A stretch of DNA of 64,000 nt from Cupriavidus sp. U2 (lineage in GTDB: Bacteria; Pseudomonadota; Gammaproteobacteria; Burkholderiales; Burkholderiaceae), in the NCBI RefSeq assembly GCF_009663685.2, contig NZ_RCOG02000031.1:62001-126000 (forward strand). Reading direction: 5' to 3'. How positions within the stretch are numbered: the stretch's first letter is position 1; each line of letters begins with the position of its first letter. The notes beneath the pieces are model-generated. The model searched no databases. It was not told where the DNA came from and was given only the letters and a program-made list of their open reading frames with translations. Made by a program: the position numbers and the translations under genes. Positions 36,284 to 44,738 of the stretch are shown here, piece by piece.

Positions 36284-36886
36284 ATGAGCATCAACGTCGA
36301 ATCCCTCGCAGCATGGTCTATCAGCGTCACCAAGGCTGGGAAGCTGAGGAAGGTAACGGAGTACATCGACATGATGACCGGTGAGATTATCCCCGCCGAT
36401 ACTGTCCAGATTCCCGTCCTCGACCTGAGAGGGAAGCAGGCGCAGAAGGACATGGTATTGGGGAAGCTGCGCCCGGAAGTGCGGGCCTTTGCGTACTTCG
36501 TCCTTGGCTATGCGAACAAGCGACGCGGAATCACTCCCGGTATCAATACGCTGTGCCACTGGTACGCCGACCTGACCGGGAAGCGTGCCGACAACATCCG
36601 GCGATGCATCCCGAAGCTGGAAGCCGCAGGCGTCCTCGCCAATGAGAACCTGCTAGGCCCACTGTTCCAGCGCACCGGGGGCAGTGCCCGTGCCCATCTT
36701 GGCGAGGAAGCCGCAGCGAATGCACGGTACATGATGCAGAAGGCCGCCCGGAGCTTCCGCATTGAGGACAAGGCCCGGCCCGCATGGCTGGCCGATTCAG
36801 AGCCTACCGGCAACCTGATGACGCACGAGATTTACTGCGACCTGATGCAGCGTATCAGCAGCGGCGATCCCGTGACGTTGCACTGA
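36284..36886 (+). CDS. Hypothetical protein, first gene of element operon
   Basis: A 200-residue protein starting at an ATG with AAGGAG 7 bp upstream. Residues 85-130 (TPGINTLCHWYADLTGKRADNIRRCIPKLEAAGVLAN in pieces) look like a winged helix-turn-helix of the type seen in plasmid replication or phage regulatory proteins. The rest matches nothing I recognise. Its place at the head of the operon, after iteron-like repeats, makes a DNA-binding role (initiator or repressor) plausible. Confidence 0.65.
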   Translation: MSINVESLAAWSISVTKAGKLRKVTEYIDMMTGEIIPADTVQIPVLDLRGKQAQKDMVLGKLRPEVRAFAYFVLGYANKRRGITPGINTLCHWYADLTGKRADNIRRCIPKLEAAGVLANENLLGPLFQRTGGSARAHLGEEAAANARYMMQKAARSFRIEDKARPAWLADSEPTGNLMTHEIYCDLMQRISSGDPVTLH

Positions 36887-36888
36887 CC

Positions 36889-37473
36889 ATGCCCAAGCCC
36901 GGACAGAAGTATGGCCCGGCCCATGATCCGCGATTCACCCTCCACGGCAGGCAGCCCCGAGGCGGCAAGCTGGACGGTCGCCAGTACCGCCTATGCCTGT
37001 CTGATCCGGCCTACGCTGCCGCACTGCGGCCCCGTGTCACTGATCCGTCTCGATGGGCTGCATTTCTCGCTGGCCGAGTGCAGTACGCGGGCAGGCCGTG
37101 CCATCGGTGCGGCAGTACGTCGCGGCGTGTCCGCGATGCCGGCTGCTATGCCTGTTTGCTGTCCACCAATCGCGGCGACTGGCAGAAGCTACGGGCCGGC
37201 GTCATGCCTCTCGCAGAACGTACAAGAGCGGGCCTAGAAGCCATCAGAGAGCAGCAGCGGAGGGAGGCGGCAGGTGAGTACGCCGAGGCGGTCTATGGCC
37301 CCTTTACGGCCCGCAGCTACCCCACCGGACGCCTTGCTCTAGTAGCCCCGTCCCTGAGCATCAACCAGCACGACCTAGCGAGCCTCCCGGCCTCGCAAAT
37401 CGTATCCCTGTGCCGACGATACCCCGACCTGCGCGACGTGCTTGCGTGGGCTGGTTGGAGCGTGCCGGCTTAA
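36889..37473 (+). CDS. Hypothetical protein with CxxC...CxxC zinc motif
   Basis: A 194-residue protein starting 2 bp after the previous stop. Residues about 70-90 carry CHRCGSTSRRVRDAGCYAC, a four-cysteine zinc-ribbon or HNH-like finger. The basic N-terminus (PKPGQKYGPAHDPRF) and the finger suggest nucleic acid binding; no nuclease residues are clear. Co-transcribed with its neighbours; function unknown. Confidence 0.62.
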   Translation: MPKPGQKYGPAHDPRFTLHGRQPRGGKLDGRQYRLCLSDPAYAAALRPRVTDPSRWAAFLAGRVQYAGRPCHRCGSTSRRVRDAGCYACLLSTNRGDWQKLRAGVMPLAERTRAGLEAIREQQRREAAGEYAEAVYGPFTARSYPTGRLALVAPSLSINQHDLASLPASQIVSLCRRYPDLRDVLAWAGWSVPA

Positions 37474-37494
37474 TCAATCCCAAGGAGAAGCACC

Positions 37495-37713
37495 ATGAGC
37501 CGTACCCTTGTTCACCCGCTGGAGAACAACGCCACCGAGCGTGCGTACTTCACGGATACGCTGCCCCGTACATCAACGTCGGCGGTAGCGGCATACCGTC
37601 GTGCTGTAGAGGCATTGACGGGCAGCCTGCCCACATGGGCGCAACGCCAGCGCACCGGGCGCAAGCCCCGCTCCCTGCCCAAGTACGGAGGCGACCCGAG
37701 GGCAGCGCGATGA
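37495..37713 (+). CDS. Hypothetical small protein
   Basis: A 72-residue protein with AAGGAG 7 bp before its ATG. The sequence is basic toward the C-terminus (RQRTGRKPRSLPKYGGDPRAAR). Its stop overlaps the next start (ATGA). No family recognised. Confidence 0.55.
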   Translation: MSRTLVHPLENNATERAYFTDTLPRTSTSAVAAYRRAVEALTGSLPTWAQRQRTGRKPRSLPKYGGDPRAAR

Positions 37714-37925
37714 AGGCGTCGCAAGCAGAGCGCACGCCGCCCGTGACAAAGCCTGTTCCGATGAAGCACGCCGCATTCAAGCACCCGCTTGTAATCGAGG
37801 CATGGGCCATCGTTGAGAGGCGAGAAGCCGTAAAGCAGCGCGGACGTGCAGCAGCACGGAAGCGCAACAAGACGCAGAAGGCCGACCGGCGCAAGGCCGA
37901 GAGGGCCGTGCGTAACCACCACTGA
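37710..37925 (+). CDS. Hypothetical small basic protein
   Basis: A 71-residue, very basic protein whose ATG overlaps the previous stop (ATGA). The second half is a Lys/Arg-rich helix (KQRGRAAARKRNKTQKADRR) suited to binding nucleic acid. Translationally coupled to its neighbour. Function unknown. Confidence 0.55.
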   Translation: MKASQAERTPPVTKPVPMKHAAFKHPLVIEAWAIVERREAVKQRGRAAARKRNKTQKADRRKAERAVRNHH

Positions 37926-37955
37926 TTCACCAACCATTCCCTAAGGAGTACCAGC

Positions 37956-38234
37956 ATGTCCCAAGACCAATCCGGCCTGTCCTTTACCACTCTGTCCGGC
38001 GTATCCGTCCATGACGACCCCCGAGGCTATCTCGCAGCCCACGGCCTGACCCCGGACAAAGACCCGACCCCCGGCCAAGCACTCGGACTCGTTCGAGCGA
38101 TGGTCAATGCGATGGGTATGGATCGCAACGATCAGTACCGCAGCATCGGATCGACCATCCATTTCAGCGACCCGCAACTGCCGCCCCACCGCAGCACTAT
38201 CAAGGCGGCCTACGCCCCGATCCGCCGCAAGTAA
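37956..38234 (+). CDS. Hypothetical small protein
   Basis: A 92-residue protein with AAGGAG 7 bp before its ATG. It contains GLTPDKDPTPGQALGLVRAMVNAMGMDRNDQYRS split around Pro-rich turns and has no transmembrane segment or zinc motif. Part of the element operon; no family recognised. Confidence 0.6.
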   Translation: MSQDQSGLSFTTLSGVSVHDDPRGYLAAHGLTPDKDPTPGQALGLVRAMVNAMGMDRNDQYRSIGSTIHFSDPQLPPHRSTIKAAYAPIRRK

Positions 38235-38261
38235 TCAACCCGTTTCAAGGAGGTACAGACC

Positions 38262-38751
38262 ATGACCATCAAGCAAACACCCCGCCGCGCCGATGACATC
38301 GAGGCGAGCATCCAGCGCCTCTCCGGCATCATTAACAACCTGCGCCCGCTGGCCGAGCAGTACGAGAAGCTGAAGGCCGCTGCCAAGGGCATCAAGGAAG
38401 CCGAACAGGAAGTGCAGGCGCTGCGCCGAACTGGCCGAGTCCCAGGCGTACTACCTCCGTGCAGAGGTGGACAGCCTGCGCGTGCTGCGTGTCGCCAAGA
38501 CCGACGAGCGGCAAGAGGGCATACTGGCGACCACCTATGTCGAGATTGAGCAGGCCGGGTACTCGCAGAATCATGGCTGCCTCGTCCCGCAGGTGCGCCG
38601 TGTCCCGCTGCATACTTTGAGCGGCGCAGAAGCGATTGCCGTTGCCGAATCGGGCAAGCTGCCCGCCTATGTCCTCAAGCTGGCAGCTACCCCGGCTGAA
38701 GCCCTGAAGGAGTGGGCGGCTGGCTACCGTCGCGGCTACCTGATCGGCTGA
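38262..38751 (+). pseudogene. Coiled-coil protein gene interrupted by a frameshift
   Basis: Two frames belong together. ATG 38262 (AAGGAGG upstream) reads a coiled coil ending EAEQEVQAL, then after about 38424 the sensible reading moves one base forward to AELAESQAYYLRAEVDSL and continues to the stop at 38751, about 162 residues in all. In the original frame the sequence after the shift becomes non-sense and ends at 38549. This is a one-base loss in the gene, a sequencing error, or a programmed +1 frameshift. Confidence 0.6.
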
Positions 38752-39038
38752 TGGACAACCGACAAGAGGCCCGGCACGGTTCCGCCGTGCTGGAGGCCAT
38801 CGCAAAACACGAGGCAGCCCGTGCAGCGTTCGATGGAAGCGGGGACTGTCCCGCCGTTGTTCGCATTGTCCTACGTGCGAATCTGGAACAGGCCCGTACT
38901 GCGGAGGCTGGCGCCCGACGGACAGCCGTTGAGGCGGGATGGACAGCGGGGAAGTTCGGAAAGGCCCCGAACCTGAGCCGGGCGGTAGGGGTGCATGTGT
39001 CAGGATTACTTGCTGACGCCCGGCAGAGCTACGTCTGA
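38751..39038 (+). CDS. Hypothetical small protein, last gene of element operon
   Basis: A 95-residue protein whose ATG overlaps the stop of the frameshifted gene by one base (TGATG), so it should be translated by re-initiation. Alanine- and arginine-rich helices (AVLEAIAKHEAARAAFDGSG, RANLEQARTAEAGARR). No family recognised. Confidence 0.55.
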   Translation: MDNRQEARHGSAVLEAIAKHEAARAAFDGSGDCPAVVRIVLRANLEQARTAEAGARRTAVEAGWTAGKFGKAPNLSRAVGVHVSGLLADARQSYV

Positions 39039-39146
39039 TAACCCTTTCGGGGGGTGTTTGACCGTCCAGCAGAGCCGGGTAGTGGGATAAACTTCTGAGC
39101 CGTTTACAAGTATTCAAATCGACCAGCATTAATTCGGGAGAAAGCT

Positions 39147-39443
39147 GTGGCGGGGGTTCTTGGGGTCTTTGGCTTTATTGCATTCTTGGCGTTTGCCGTT
39201 GCTCAGTTGGCAGCCGGATACCAAGGCATTGCGGCTGGGCTAGGCACGGGCTGGGCAGTTGCGGCGATGTTTGCTGCCATTGCATTTAGGTTTACGCTTC
39301 CTGTCACCATTGGCGCATTCTTTGGCGCAATGAATGTCTGGGGCTGGCATTGGGCGGTAGCTGCTGTATTCGCTGCCCCCGGCCTGCTTGCAGTAATTCC
39401 CGGCGTGCTCGGTTCGATCTTTGCCGTTGTGAAGCGACGCTAA
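39147..39443 (+). CDS. Small integral membrane protein
   Basis: A 98-residue protein starting at GTG 39147 with GGGAG upstream. It is almost wholly hydrophobic with about three membrane segments (near 5-25, 35-62 and 68-92) and a KRR tail that should face the cytoplasm. Overlaps the next gene by one base (TAATG). Function unknown. Confidence 0.58.
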   Translation: MAGVLGVFGFIAFLAFAVAQLAAGYQGIAAGLGTGWAVAAMFAAIAFRFTLPVTIGAFFGAMNVWGWHWAVAAVFAAPGLLAVIPGVLGSIFAVVKRR

Positions 39444-39736
39444 TGCCCGTTGCCATCATCTACGGAGCGTCCGCTCTCCTGCTCATTGCGGTTGCACCGC
39501 TGCCATATGGCTTCTACGTCTTGTTGCGTCTAGTTGCAACTTGCGTATTCGCTTGGGCCGCATATGTTGCGGTGCAGCGCAGGCAGAGCATCTTGCCTTG
39601 GGTCTATGGGCTGCTGGCGCTGGTCTTCAACCCCTTCGTGAAGGTGTTCTTTCCCAAAGACCTTTGGATGGTCGTTGATCTTGCGGCAGCCGCCTTGCTG
39701 ATCTTTTCGCGCAACGCAATCCGCTCCGAAGTGTAG
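39443..39736 (+). CDS. Small membrane protein, DUF6804-like
   Basis: A 97-residue protein with three to four membrane segments. The pattern LPYGFYVLLRLVATCVFAWAAY, then a second segment with FNPFVKVFFPKDLWMVVDLAAAALLI, resembles the DUF6804 family as I remember it (PYGYY..LR....FNP...LW..ID). Function unknown. It is the last gene before the right attachment repeat and one of a coupled pair, likely cargo. Confidence 0.58.
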   Translation: MPVAIIYGASALLLIAVAPLPYGFYVLLRLVATCVFAWAAYVAVQRRQSILPWVYGLLALVFNPFVKVFFPKDLWMVVDLAAAALLIFSRNAIRSEV

Positions 39737-39855
39737 GACAAGAGCCGCGTGAGTGTAGCGGCTTGCCTGTGCGCTTGTGGGAAGAAGTAGTACACTTGTG
39801 GCTGGCGTGCGGTGTATGTACCCGCCCTGAAACCCGCATAAATACTAGGAACGAC

Positions 39856-39978
39856 CGAATCCCTCCGTCTCCGCCACTACATCTGTATTGGCGGCGAACC
39901 CCGGAAGATCGCGGTCTTCCGGGGTTTTGTTTTTTGGAGCGGGGTTCAGGCGGTACACTATGCCGCGCAGGTGTTACA
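39856..39978. repeat. Right attachment-site repeat (123 bp)
   Basis: Identical to 32846-32968, including the 3' end of tRNA-Ser with CCA and the terminator hairpin (39897-39935). Sequence to its right is host chromosome. Confidence 0.95.
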
Positions 39979-40182
39979 GTGCGCGGGCAACAACTTCTCT
40001 CAGGCGCATCACCTCTTCCATTGCCGCCGTGACAAGGGGACTCCACGCGGCGTATCCTTCTTCGTCTCAAAGATCCAGATCATCACGTCGAACGTCTCTT
40101 CACGGCCGGTCTCTGCCCTGCAATATCGTCAGGACTCGCTGAGCGCCGCATTGCCCGTCATCCAGGTGTCCGGATGCAACGT
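39979..40182. other. Host flank right of the element, no clear gene
   Basis: This 204-bp stretch has one open frame on the plus strand (to 40186) that shares CTAG with the tetR stop but lacks a start outside the repeat and resembles nothing known. It may be a gene remnant that lay beside the tRNA before integration. Confidence 0.4.
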
Positions 40183-40845
40183 CTAGCCCTTATCGCCACG
40201 CATCTTCGTCATGGCGGCAGGGGCGCCGAGCAGGAACATGTCCACCTTTTGCCTGATGAGGGCGTCCATGTCCGCCGGTACCTTCAGCCCATAGACCCAT
40301 TTGCGCACGCCGATATAGAAGATGGCAGCGTGCAGGCTCCAGATCATCTCGATCTCGGCATCGGTTTCAGCGGCGGTGCGCGGCGCGGAGATGTCGAAGG
40401 CCTCCCGGACTTCGGCCAATACCGGCAGGAATACCTTGGTGCGCAGCTTGCTGAGGTACTTGTTATTGATGCCTTCGTGAGTCAGGCCGGCGAAGATAAA
40501 GAGCCGGATCCATTCCTCGCGCAGGATCACCGACGAATAGTCCAGATAGAAGGCGTACAGCCGCTCGGTCAGTGGCAGGGAGCGGTCCGTGATTTGGCGA
40601 TCCCAGTCCGGACGCCATTGGAAAACCTCGTTGTAGACACGCTCGATCAGCGCGTCCTTGCTGGCGAAATACCGATAGAGAAGGGGCTGTGTGACGCCGA
40701 TCTGCTTGGCAAGCTCACGTGTGCTGCCGCCGAAGCCATTCCGCGTGAAGTGTTCGATGGCCTTCTCGACAATCTGCTGCTCCCGCTCCTCAGGCAGCAG
40801 GCGCCGCGTGGATTTTGCGACGTCTTCGGTGGCGCTTCGTTCCAT
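40183..40845 (-). CDS. TetR/AcrR-family transcriptional regulator
   Basis: A 220-residue TetR repressor. The N-terminal helix-turn-helix is STRELAKQIGVTQPLLYRYFASKDALIERVY; the rest is an all-helical ligand domain. It is last on the minus strand after actP, 123 bp away, with a palindromic site (40891-40909) before it that resembles one upstream of the VOC gene, so it probably controls itself and that operon. Confidence 0.9.
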   Translation of the reverse strand: MERSATEDVAKSTRRLLPEEREQQIVEKAIEHFTRNGFGGSTRELAKQIGVTQPLLYRYFASKDALIERVYNEVFQWRPDWDRQITDRSLPLTERLYAFYLDYSSVILREEWIRLFIFAGLTHEGINNKYLSKLRTKVFLPVLAEVREAFDISAPRTAAETDAEIEMIWSLHAAIFYIGVRKWVYGLKVPADMDALIRQKVDMFLLGAPAAMTKMRGDKG

Positions 40846-40890
40846 GGCTGTCTCTCTCGGGCCTGCTGTTCGGGTAATGGCCCGATTCTA

Positions 40891-40909
40891 CCAATCACCC
40901 GATCAATAA
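40891..40909. promoter_or_regulatory. Candidate operator upstream of tetR
   Basis: On the minus strand this reads TTATTGATCGGGTGATTGG, 46 bp before the tetR start. It shares TTAT-Y-GATCG and TGAT with the site at 44739-44767. Confidence 0.35.
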
Positions 40910-40968
40910 GAAAAGGCGACGCGCCAGCGCGCTGGCTGCCGCCTCGAAGCGAGGTCGGCAGCCAAGCG

Positions 40969-42615
40969 TCAGTGGCCGGACTTGGCCGTGATACCGAGTT
41001 CGCAGTCCACGCGCTGGTTCTGGTAGGCGTTGCGTTCCCACGCGCCGCGCACTGAGCGATCGGTCACCGAGAACACGTAGATGCCTGCAAACGCCACCAG
41101 CATCGAGAACAGTGCCGGATACTCGTACGGATAGATGGCCGACGCGTGCCCAAGCACCTGCACCCATACCGTCGGGCTCAGGATCGTCAGCACCACGGCG
41201 GTAATCAGGCCCATCATGCCGCCCATGACCGCCCCGCGCGTAGTCAGGCCGCGCCAATAGATCGACAGCAGCAGCACGGGGAAGTTGGAACTGGCAGCAA
41301 TCGAGAATGTCAGGCTCACGATGAACGCAATGGTCTGCTTCTCGAACAGGATCCCCAGCAGGATCGCCAGCACGCCCAGTACCAGCGTGGTGATGCGCGA
41401 CACACGCATCTCGTCCTTGTCCGACGCGCGGCCCTTGCAGATCACCGTGGCATACAGGTCGTGCGAGATGGCGGAGGAGCCCGCCAGGGTCAGGCCCGCC
41501 ACCACGGCGAGGATTGTCGAGAACGCCACCGCACAGATGAACCCCAGGAAGATGCTGCCGCCGACGGCGTGGGCGAGGTGCACGGCCACCATGTTGATGC
41601 CGCCAATCACCGCGCCAGAAGGCGTGTGATAGAGCGGATCCTTGGCGACCAGTGCAATCGTCCCGAAGCCGATGATGATGATCATTGCGTAGCCCATGCC
41701 GACGATGCCGGTGGCATACAGCACGCTCTTGCGCGCGGCCTTGACGTTGCTGACCGTGAAGAAGCGCATCAGGATATGAGGCAGCCCCGCCGTGCCGAAG
41801 ATCAGCGCCAGACCGAGCGACACCGCCGAGACCGGATCGGAGACCAGGCCGCCCGGGCGCATGATAGCTTCCTGCTTGCCGTGGGCGGCGATGGCATGGT
41901 CGAACAGGCTGTTCAGGCTGAAGCCAAAGCGGCTCATCACCATGAACGCCATGAACGCGCAGCCGGCCAGCAGCATGACCGCCTTGATGATCTGGATCCA
42001 GGTGGTGGCCAGCATGCCGCCGAAGAACACGTAGACGACCATCAGCACGCCAACCAGCACCACAGCCGACGTGTAGTTGAAGCCGAACAGCAGTTCCACG
42101 AGCTTGCCAGCGCCTACCATCTGCGAGACCAGGTACAGCAGCACGATCACAATGGAACTCGACGCCGAGAACGCGCGGATCGGCCGTTGCCGCAGCCGAT
42201 ACGACAGCACGTCGGCCAGCGTGTAGCGTCCCAGATTGCGTAAGGGCTCGGCAATCAGGAACAGGATGATGGGCCAGCTGGCCAGAAAGCCGATCGAATA
42301 GATCAGGCCGTCATAGCCGCTGGTAAACACCAGCGCCGAGATGCCCAGGAGCGACGCGGCGGACATGTAGTCGCCGGCGATCGCCCAGCCGTTCTGGATG
42401 GCGGTGATCTTGCCGCCGGCGGCATAGTGGTCGGCCACGCTGTTGTTGCGGCGGGCCGCCCAGCGCGTGATGGCCAGCGTGGCCACCACGAAGACGACGA
42501 ACATGCCGATGGCGATGCCGTTCAGGCCCTGGCCCACCGGCGGCGCGGCAGCCAGGGCAGGCGTGGCAACCGTCAGTGCGGCGCAGAAGGCAAAAGAGGC
42601 GTGCGTGCGATTCAT
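40969..42615 (-). CDS. actP: Sodium/solute symporter, acetate permease ActP-like
   Basis: A 548-residue SSS-family cation symporter with an N-terminal signal-like segment (ATPALAAAP) and thirteen or so membrane segments. Family motifs include GDYMSAASLLGISALVFTSGYDGLIYSIGFLASWP (in parts), FGTAGLPHILMRFF and the SSAISHDLYATV region. The DUF485 gene overlaps it at the 5' end (ATGA), the normal yjcH-actP pair. In this setting, co-transcribed with a monooxygenase, it may import an organic acid other than acetate. Confidence 0.9.
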   Translation of the reverse strand: MNRTHASFAFCAALTVATPALAAAPPVGQGLNGIAIGMFVVFVVATLAITRWAARRNNSVADHYAAGGKITAIQNGWAIAGDYMSAASLLGISALVFTSGYDGLIYSIGFLASWPIILFLIAEPLRNLGRYTLADVLSYRLRQRPIRAFSASSSIVIVLLYLVSQMVGAGKLVELLFGFNYTSAVVLVGVLMVVYVFFGGMLATTWIQIIKAVMLLAGCAFMAFMVMSRFGFSLNSLFDHAIAAHGKQEAIMRPGGLVSDPVSAVSLGLALIFGTAGLPHILMRFFTVSNVKAARKSVLYATGIVGMGYAMIIIIGFGTIALVAKDPLYHTPSGAVIGGINMVAVHLAHAVGGSIFLGFICAVAFSTILAVVAGLTLAGSSAISHDLYATVICKGRASDKDEMRVSRITTLVLGVLAILLGILFEKQTIAFIVSLTFSIAASSNFPVLLLSIYWRGLTTRGAVMGGMMGLITAVVLTILSPTVWVQVLGHASAIYPYEYPALFSMLVAFAGIYVFSVTDRSVRGAWERNAYQNQRVDCELGITAKSGH

Positions 42616-42995
42616 GACGGCTCTCCGTCGCGGATGTCCGCGATCATCCGGTCGTAGACCGTGTTGGTGCGATACACGTAGATGGCGACGAGCGCGAAGG
42701 TGAACACGAACATCCCGAAGCCGACGGGAATGCCGATGCTCATCGGCTGGTCCGGTACCAGCCGCATGGCGAGCAGGTCGGGACGGAAGGCCAGCGTCAG
42801 GATGAAGCCGAAGTACACCAGCAGCATCGCGGCGGTCAGTGACCACGAGAAGCGCCGCCGGGTGCGGTGCAGTCGCTCGAAATCGGCGCGGCCCAACATC
42901 GGATGCGGTGCCAGCGGGGCGTCGAGGGCCTCCGGGTCTTCATGGGTGTTGTAAGGCGCGACGGGGGGCGCGGTCTGTGGGGCGGCTTGAGGCAT
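42612..42995 (-). CDS. DUF485 (YjcH-like) small membrane protein
   Basis: A 127-residue protein: a hydrophilic, Pro-rich N-terminus to about 40, HPMLGRADFERLHRTRRRFSW (DUF485 signature in parts), and two membrane segments near 55-75 and 92-112. DUF485 proteins accompany ActP symporters; the role is unknown. Start ATG 42995 has AAGGAGACAACC before it. Its stop overlaps the actP start. Confidence 0.88.
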   Translation of the reverse strand: MPQAAPQTAPPVAPYNTHEDPEALDAPLAPHPMLGRADFERLHRTRRRFSWSLTAAMLLVYFGFILTLAFRPDLLAMRLVPDQPMSIGIPVGFGMFVFTFALVAIYVYRTNTVYDRMIADIRDGEPS

Positions 42996-43026
42996 GGTTG
43001 TCTCCTTGTGTTGTTGTCCTTGGCGG

Positions 43027-44247
43027 TCAGAACCTGCGAGACACGGCGGTCTCGCGCATGACCGCTTCCGGGGTTCGGTAGCGTTCGGCCATGGCACGGT
43101 CTTCGTCGCTCTTCAGTTGGGCCTGCATGTAGGCGCCAAGGTGGCGGGCGTGCTCGACGATGGCCTGGCCCACCTGCACGCGTTCGGCGCTATAGGCTTC
43201 GAGCCCGGCCTCGATGGTCGGCGCGTCCGACAGCGCGCGCGCGAGCGCCATCGCATCGCCGGCCGCCTTGGTGACACCCATCCCGCAATGGGGCCGCGCC
43301 ACGAAGGCGGCGTCACCCAGCAGGGCCACGCGACCAAACGCCATCTGCGGAACCGTGAGGTCATAGATCGGCTGGAACAGCGGATGCGCAGTCCGCGTCA
43401 CCACCTCGGCAAACTGTGGCGCGAGCAGGTCAGTCGCTGCGCTTTCCATATCGGCGATGACGTCGGGACGGATCAGGCCCGGAGGAATGCCGGTGGACCA
43501 GCATTTGCCGTTGGCATCAGTGAGCAGATCGGCCAACTGGTTGTCATTGGTGGCGCGGTACCACACGAAATTGAAGCGCCGCTGCCCGGGCGCCGTGCTG
43601 TTGCGCTCGCCAGCCACCGGGTAGCCGAGAATCTGTTCGTGCGGCGGCAGGCAGAAGGCGAACTTGTCAAAAATCGCGGCGTGCGTCGCCGGTGTCAGGT
43701 CGGTCTCGTCGACCAGTCCGCGCCAGGCGATATAGCCCGCGTACTCGAGCCGCGCGGTCGGCAGCAGTTGTTCCCGGATGGTGGACCGGAAGCCATCGGC
43801 GGCGATCACCATGTCGGCGCGGTGTATCGAACCATCCTGCAGCGTGACTTCCGCGTGGTCGGTGTGCGACGCCACCGCCGTGACATGCGCGCCGGTGCGA
43901 TAGAGACCCGGAAACGCCTTACCCAGTACCTCGTACATCTTGCCCCAGGCGGTCAGCGTCTGGGGCAGTTCACGATCCGAAACCGCACTACCATCGCGAG
44001 CCAGCGTCACGCGGGTATTGACCGAGACGCCGATGCTGTCGTCGACGGTCACGCCGGCAGCGGCCAAAGCCTCGAACAGTTCGGGGTGCGTGACGATGCC
44101 GGCGCCACGACCGGTCAGCGCTTCGGGCGTGCGCTCGAAAATCTCGACTTCCCAGCCAGCCCGTGTCAAAAGGTTGGCGGCAAACAGCCCGCCTACGGAG
44201 CCGCCGATGATGATGGCCTTGCGTGGGGACGATGGGATGGGGGTCAT
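43027..44247 (-). CDS. FAD-dependent aromatic monooxygenase
   Basis: A 406-residue class A flavoprotein hydroxylase. The FAD motif is AIIIGGSVGGLFAANLL from residue 11, the middle DG motif is VIAADGFRSTIR, and the second FAD motif is VALLGDAAFVARPHCGMGV. It resembles the 2,6-dihydroxypyridine/6-hydroxynicotinate and salicylate hydroxylase-like group. It would use NAD(P)H and O2 to hydroxylate, or oxidatively decarboxylate, an aromatic acid. The VOC gene overlaps its start (ATGA). Confidence 0.88.
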   Translation of the reverse strand: MTPIPSSPRKAIIIGGSVGGLFAANLLTRAGWEVEIFERTPEALTGRGAGIVTHPELFEALAAAGVTVDDSIGVSVNTRVTLARDGSAVSDRELPQTLTAWGKMYEVLGKAFPGLYRTGAHVTAVASHTDHAEVTLQDGSIHRADMVIAADGFRSTIREQLLPTARLEYAGYIAWRGLVDETDLTPATHAAIFDKFAFCLPPHEQILGYPVAGERNSTAPGQRRFNFVWYRATNDNQLADLLTDANGKCWSTGIPPGLIRPDVIADMESAATDLLAPQFAEVVTRTAHPLFQPIYDLTVPQMAFGRVALLGDAAFVARPHCGMGVTKAAGDAMALARALSDAPTIEAGLEAYSAERVQVGQAIVEHARHLGAYMQAQLKSDEDRAMAERYRTPEAVMRETAVSRRF

Positions 44248-44723
44248 GCTGTGGCTCCTGCTTCGGCTTGCGATTGCTGCGGCAGTGCCAGGCCTGCCAC
44301 TTCTTCGGCGGGGTAGTTGAGTTCGATGGTGACGCCGGACGGGTCTTCGATGAATACCTGGTGCAAGCCCAGGCTGGGGACGGTGCGGTCGCGCCAGGCG
44401 ATGCCCTCGGCGCGTAGCGTCTGCCACATGGCAGTGACGCCAGTCGCCAGGAAGGCAATATGGTCGACGGTGCCCGTGCCGGCTTCCGGCAACGCCTTGT
44501 CGCCGAGATAGGCAGTCAGCCCCGCCGGATTGCTCGGGTCGATGCCGATGATGTGCACGGTGCCGAAGTCCCGTTCGTCGTCGCCCATGTAGAGCCAGGC
44601 GCCGGGGAAGTCGAACGGCGGCCGGTACCCACGCCGGAACCCGAGAATGCGTTCGTAGAATGCGCACGACCGTTCGAGGTCCGTCGTGCGGATTGAATAG
44701 TGTGCGAGCTTGGTGATCGCCAT
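44244..44723 (-). CDS. VOC-family (glyoxalase/extradiol dioxygenase fold) protein
   Basis: A 159-residue vicinal-oxygen-chelate protein of two paired beta-alpha-beta modules. Putative metal ligands are His8 (KLAHYSIR), His88 (TVDHIAF) and Glu134 (VTIELNY), which together make a 2-His-1-Glu set. It could be a dioxygenase, isomerase or lyase. It is the first gene of the operon with the FAD monooxygenase and acts probably before or after it on the same aromatic substrate. Confidence 0.82.
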   Translation of the reverse strand: MAITKLAHYSIRTTDLERSCAFYERILGFRRGYRPPFDFPGAWLYMGDDERDFGTVHIIGIDPSNPAGLTAYLGDKALPEAGTGTVDHIAFLATGVTAMWQTLRAEGIAWRDRTVPSLGLHQVFIEDPSGVTIELNYPAEEVAGLALPQQSQAEAGATA

Positions 44724-44738
44724 GCTGTCTCCGACAAA

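Larger units (their letters stand above)
32846..39978. mobile_element. 7,010-bp integrative element in tRNA-Ser(GCU)
   Basis: The element lies between two identical 123-bp repeats, one fused to the tRNA gene and the other 7,010 bp away. It holds a tyrosine integrase next to the tRNA, a serine resolvase, seven small genes in one packed run, two small membrane proteins and several repeat arrays. No capsid, tail, relaxase or type IV secretion gene is visible, so it is either a minimal self-mobile island, a satellite using a helper, or a decayed plasmid-like element. Base composition looks less GC-rich than the flanks. Confidence 0.9.

Noticed and set aside
39971..40186. Plus-strand frame from the right att repeat toward tetR
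   Set aside because: Starts inside the repeat, has no ribosome site and no recognisable family; kept only as an unassigned flank.
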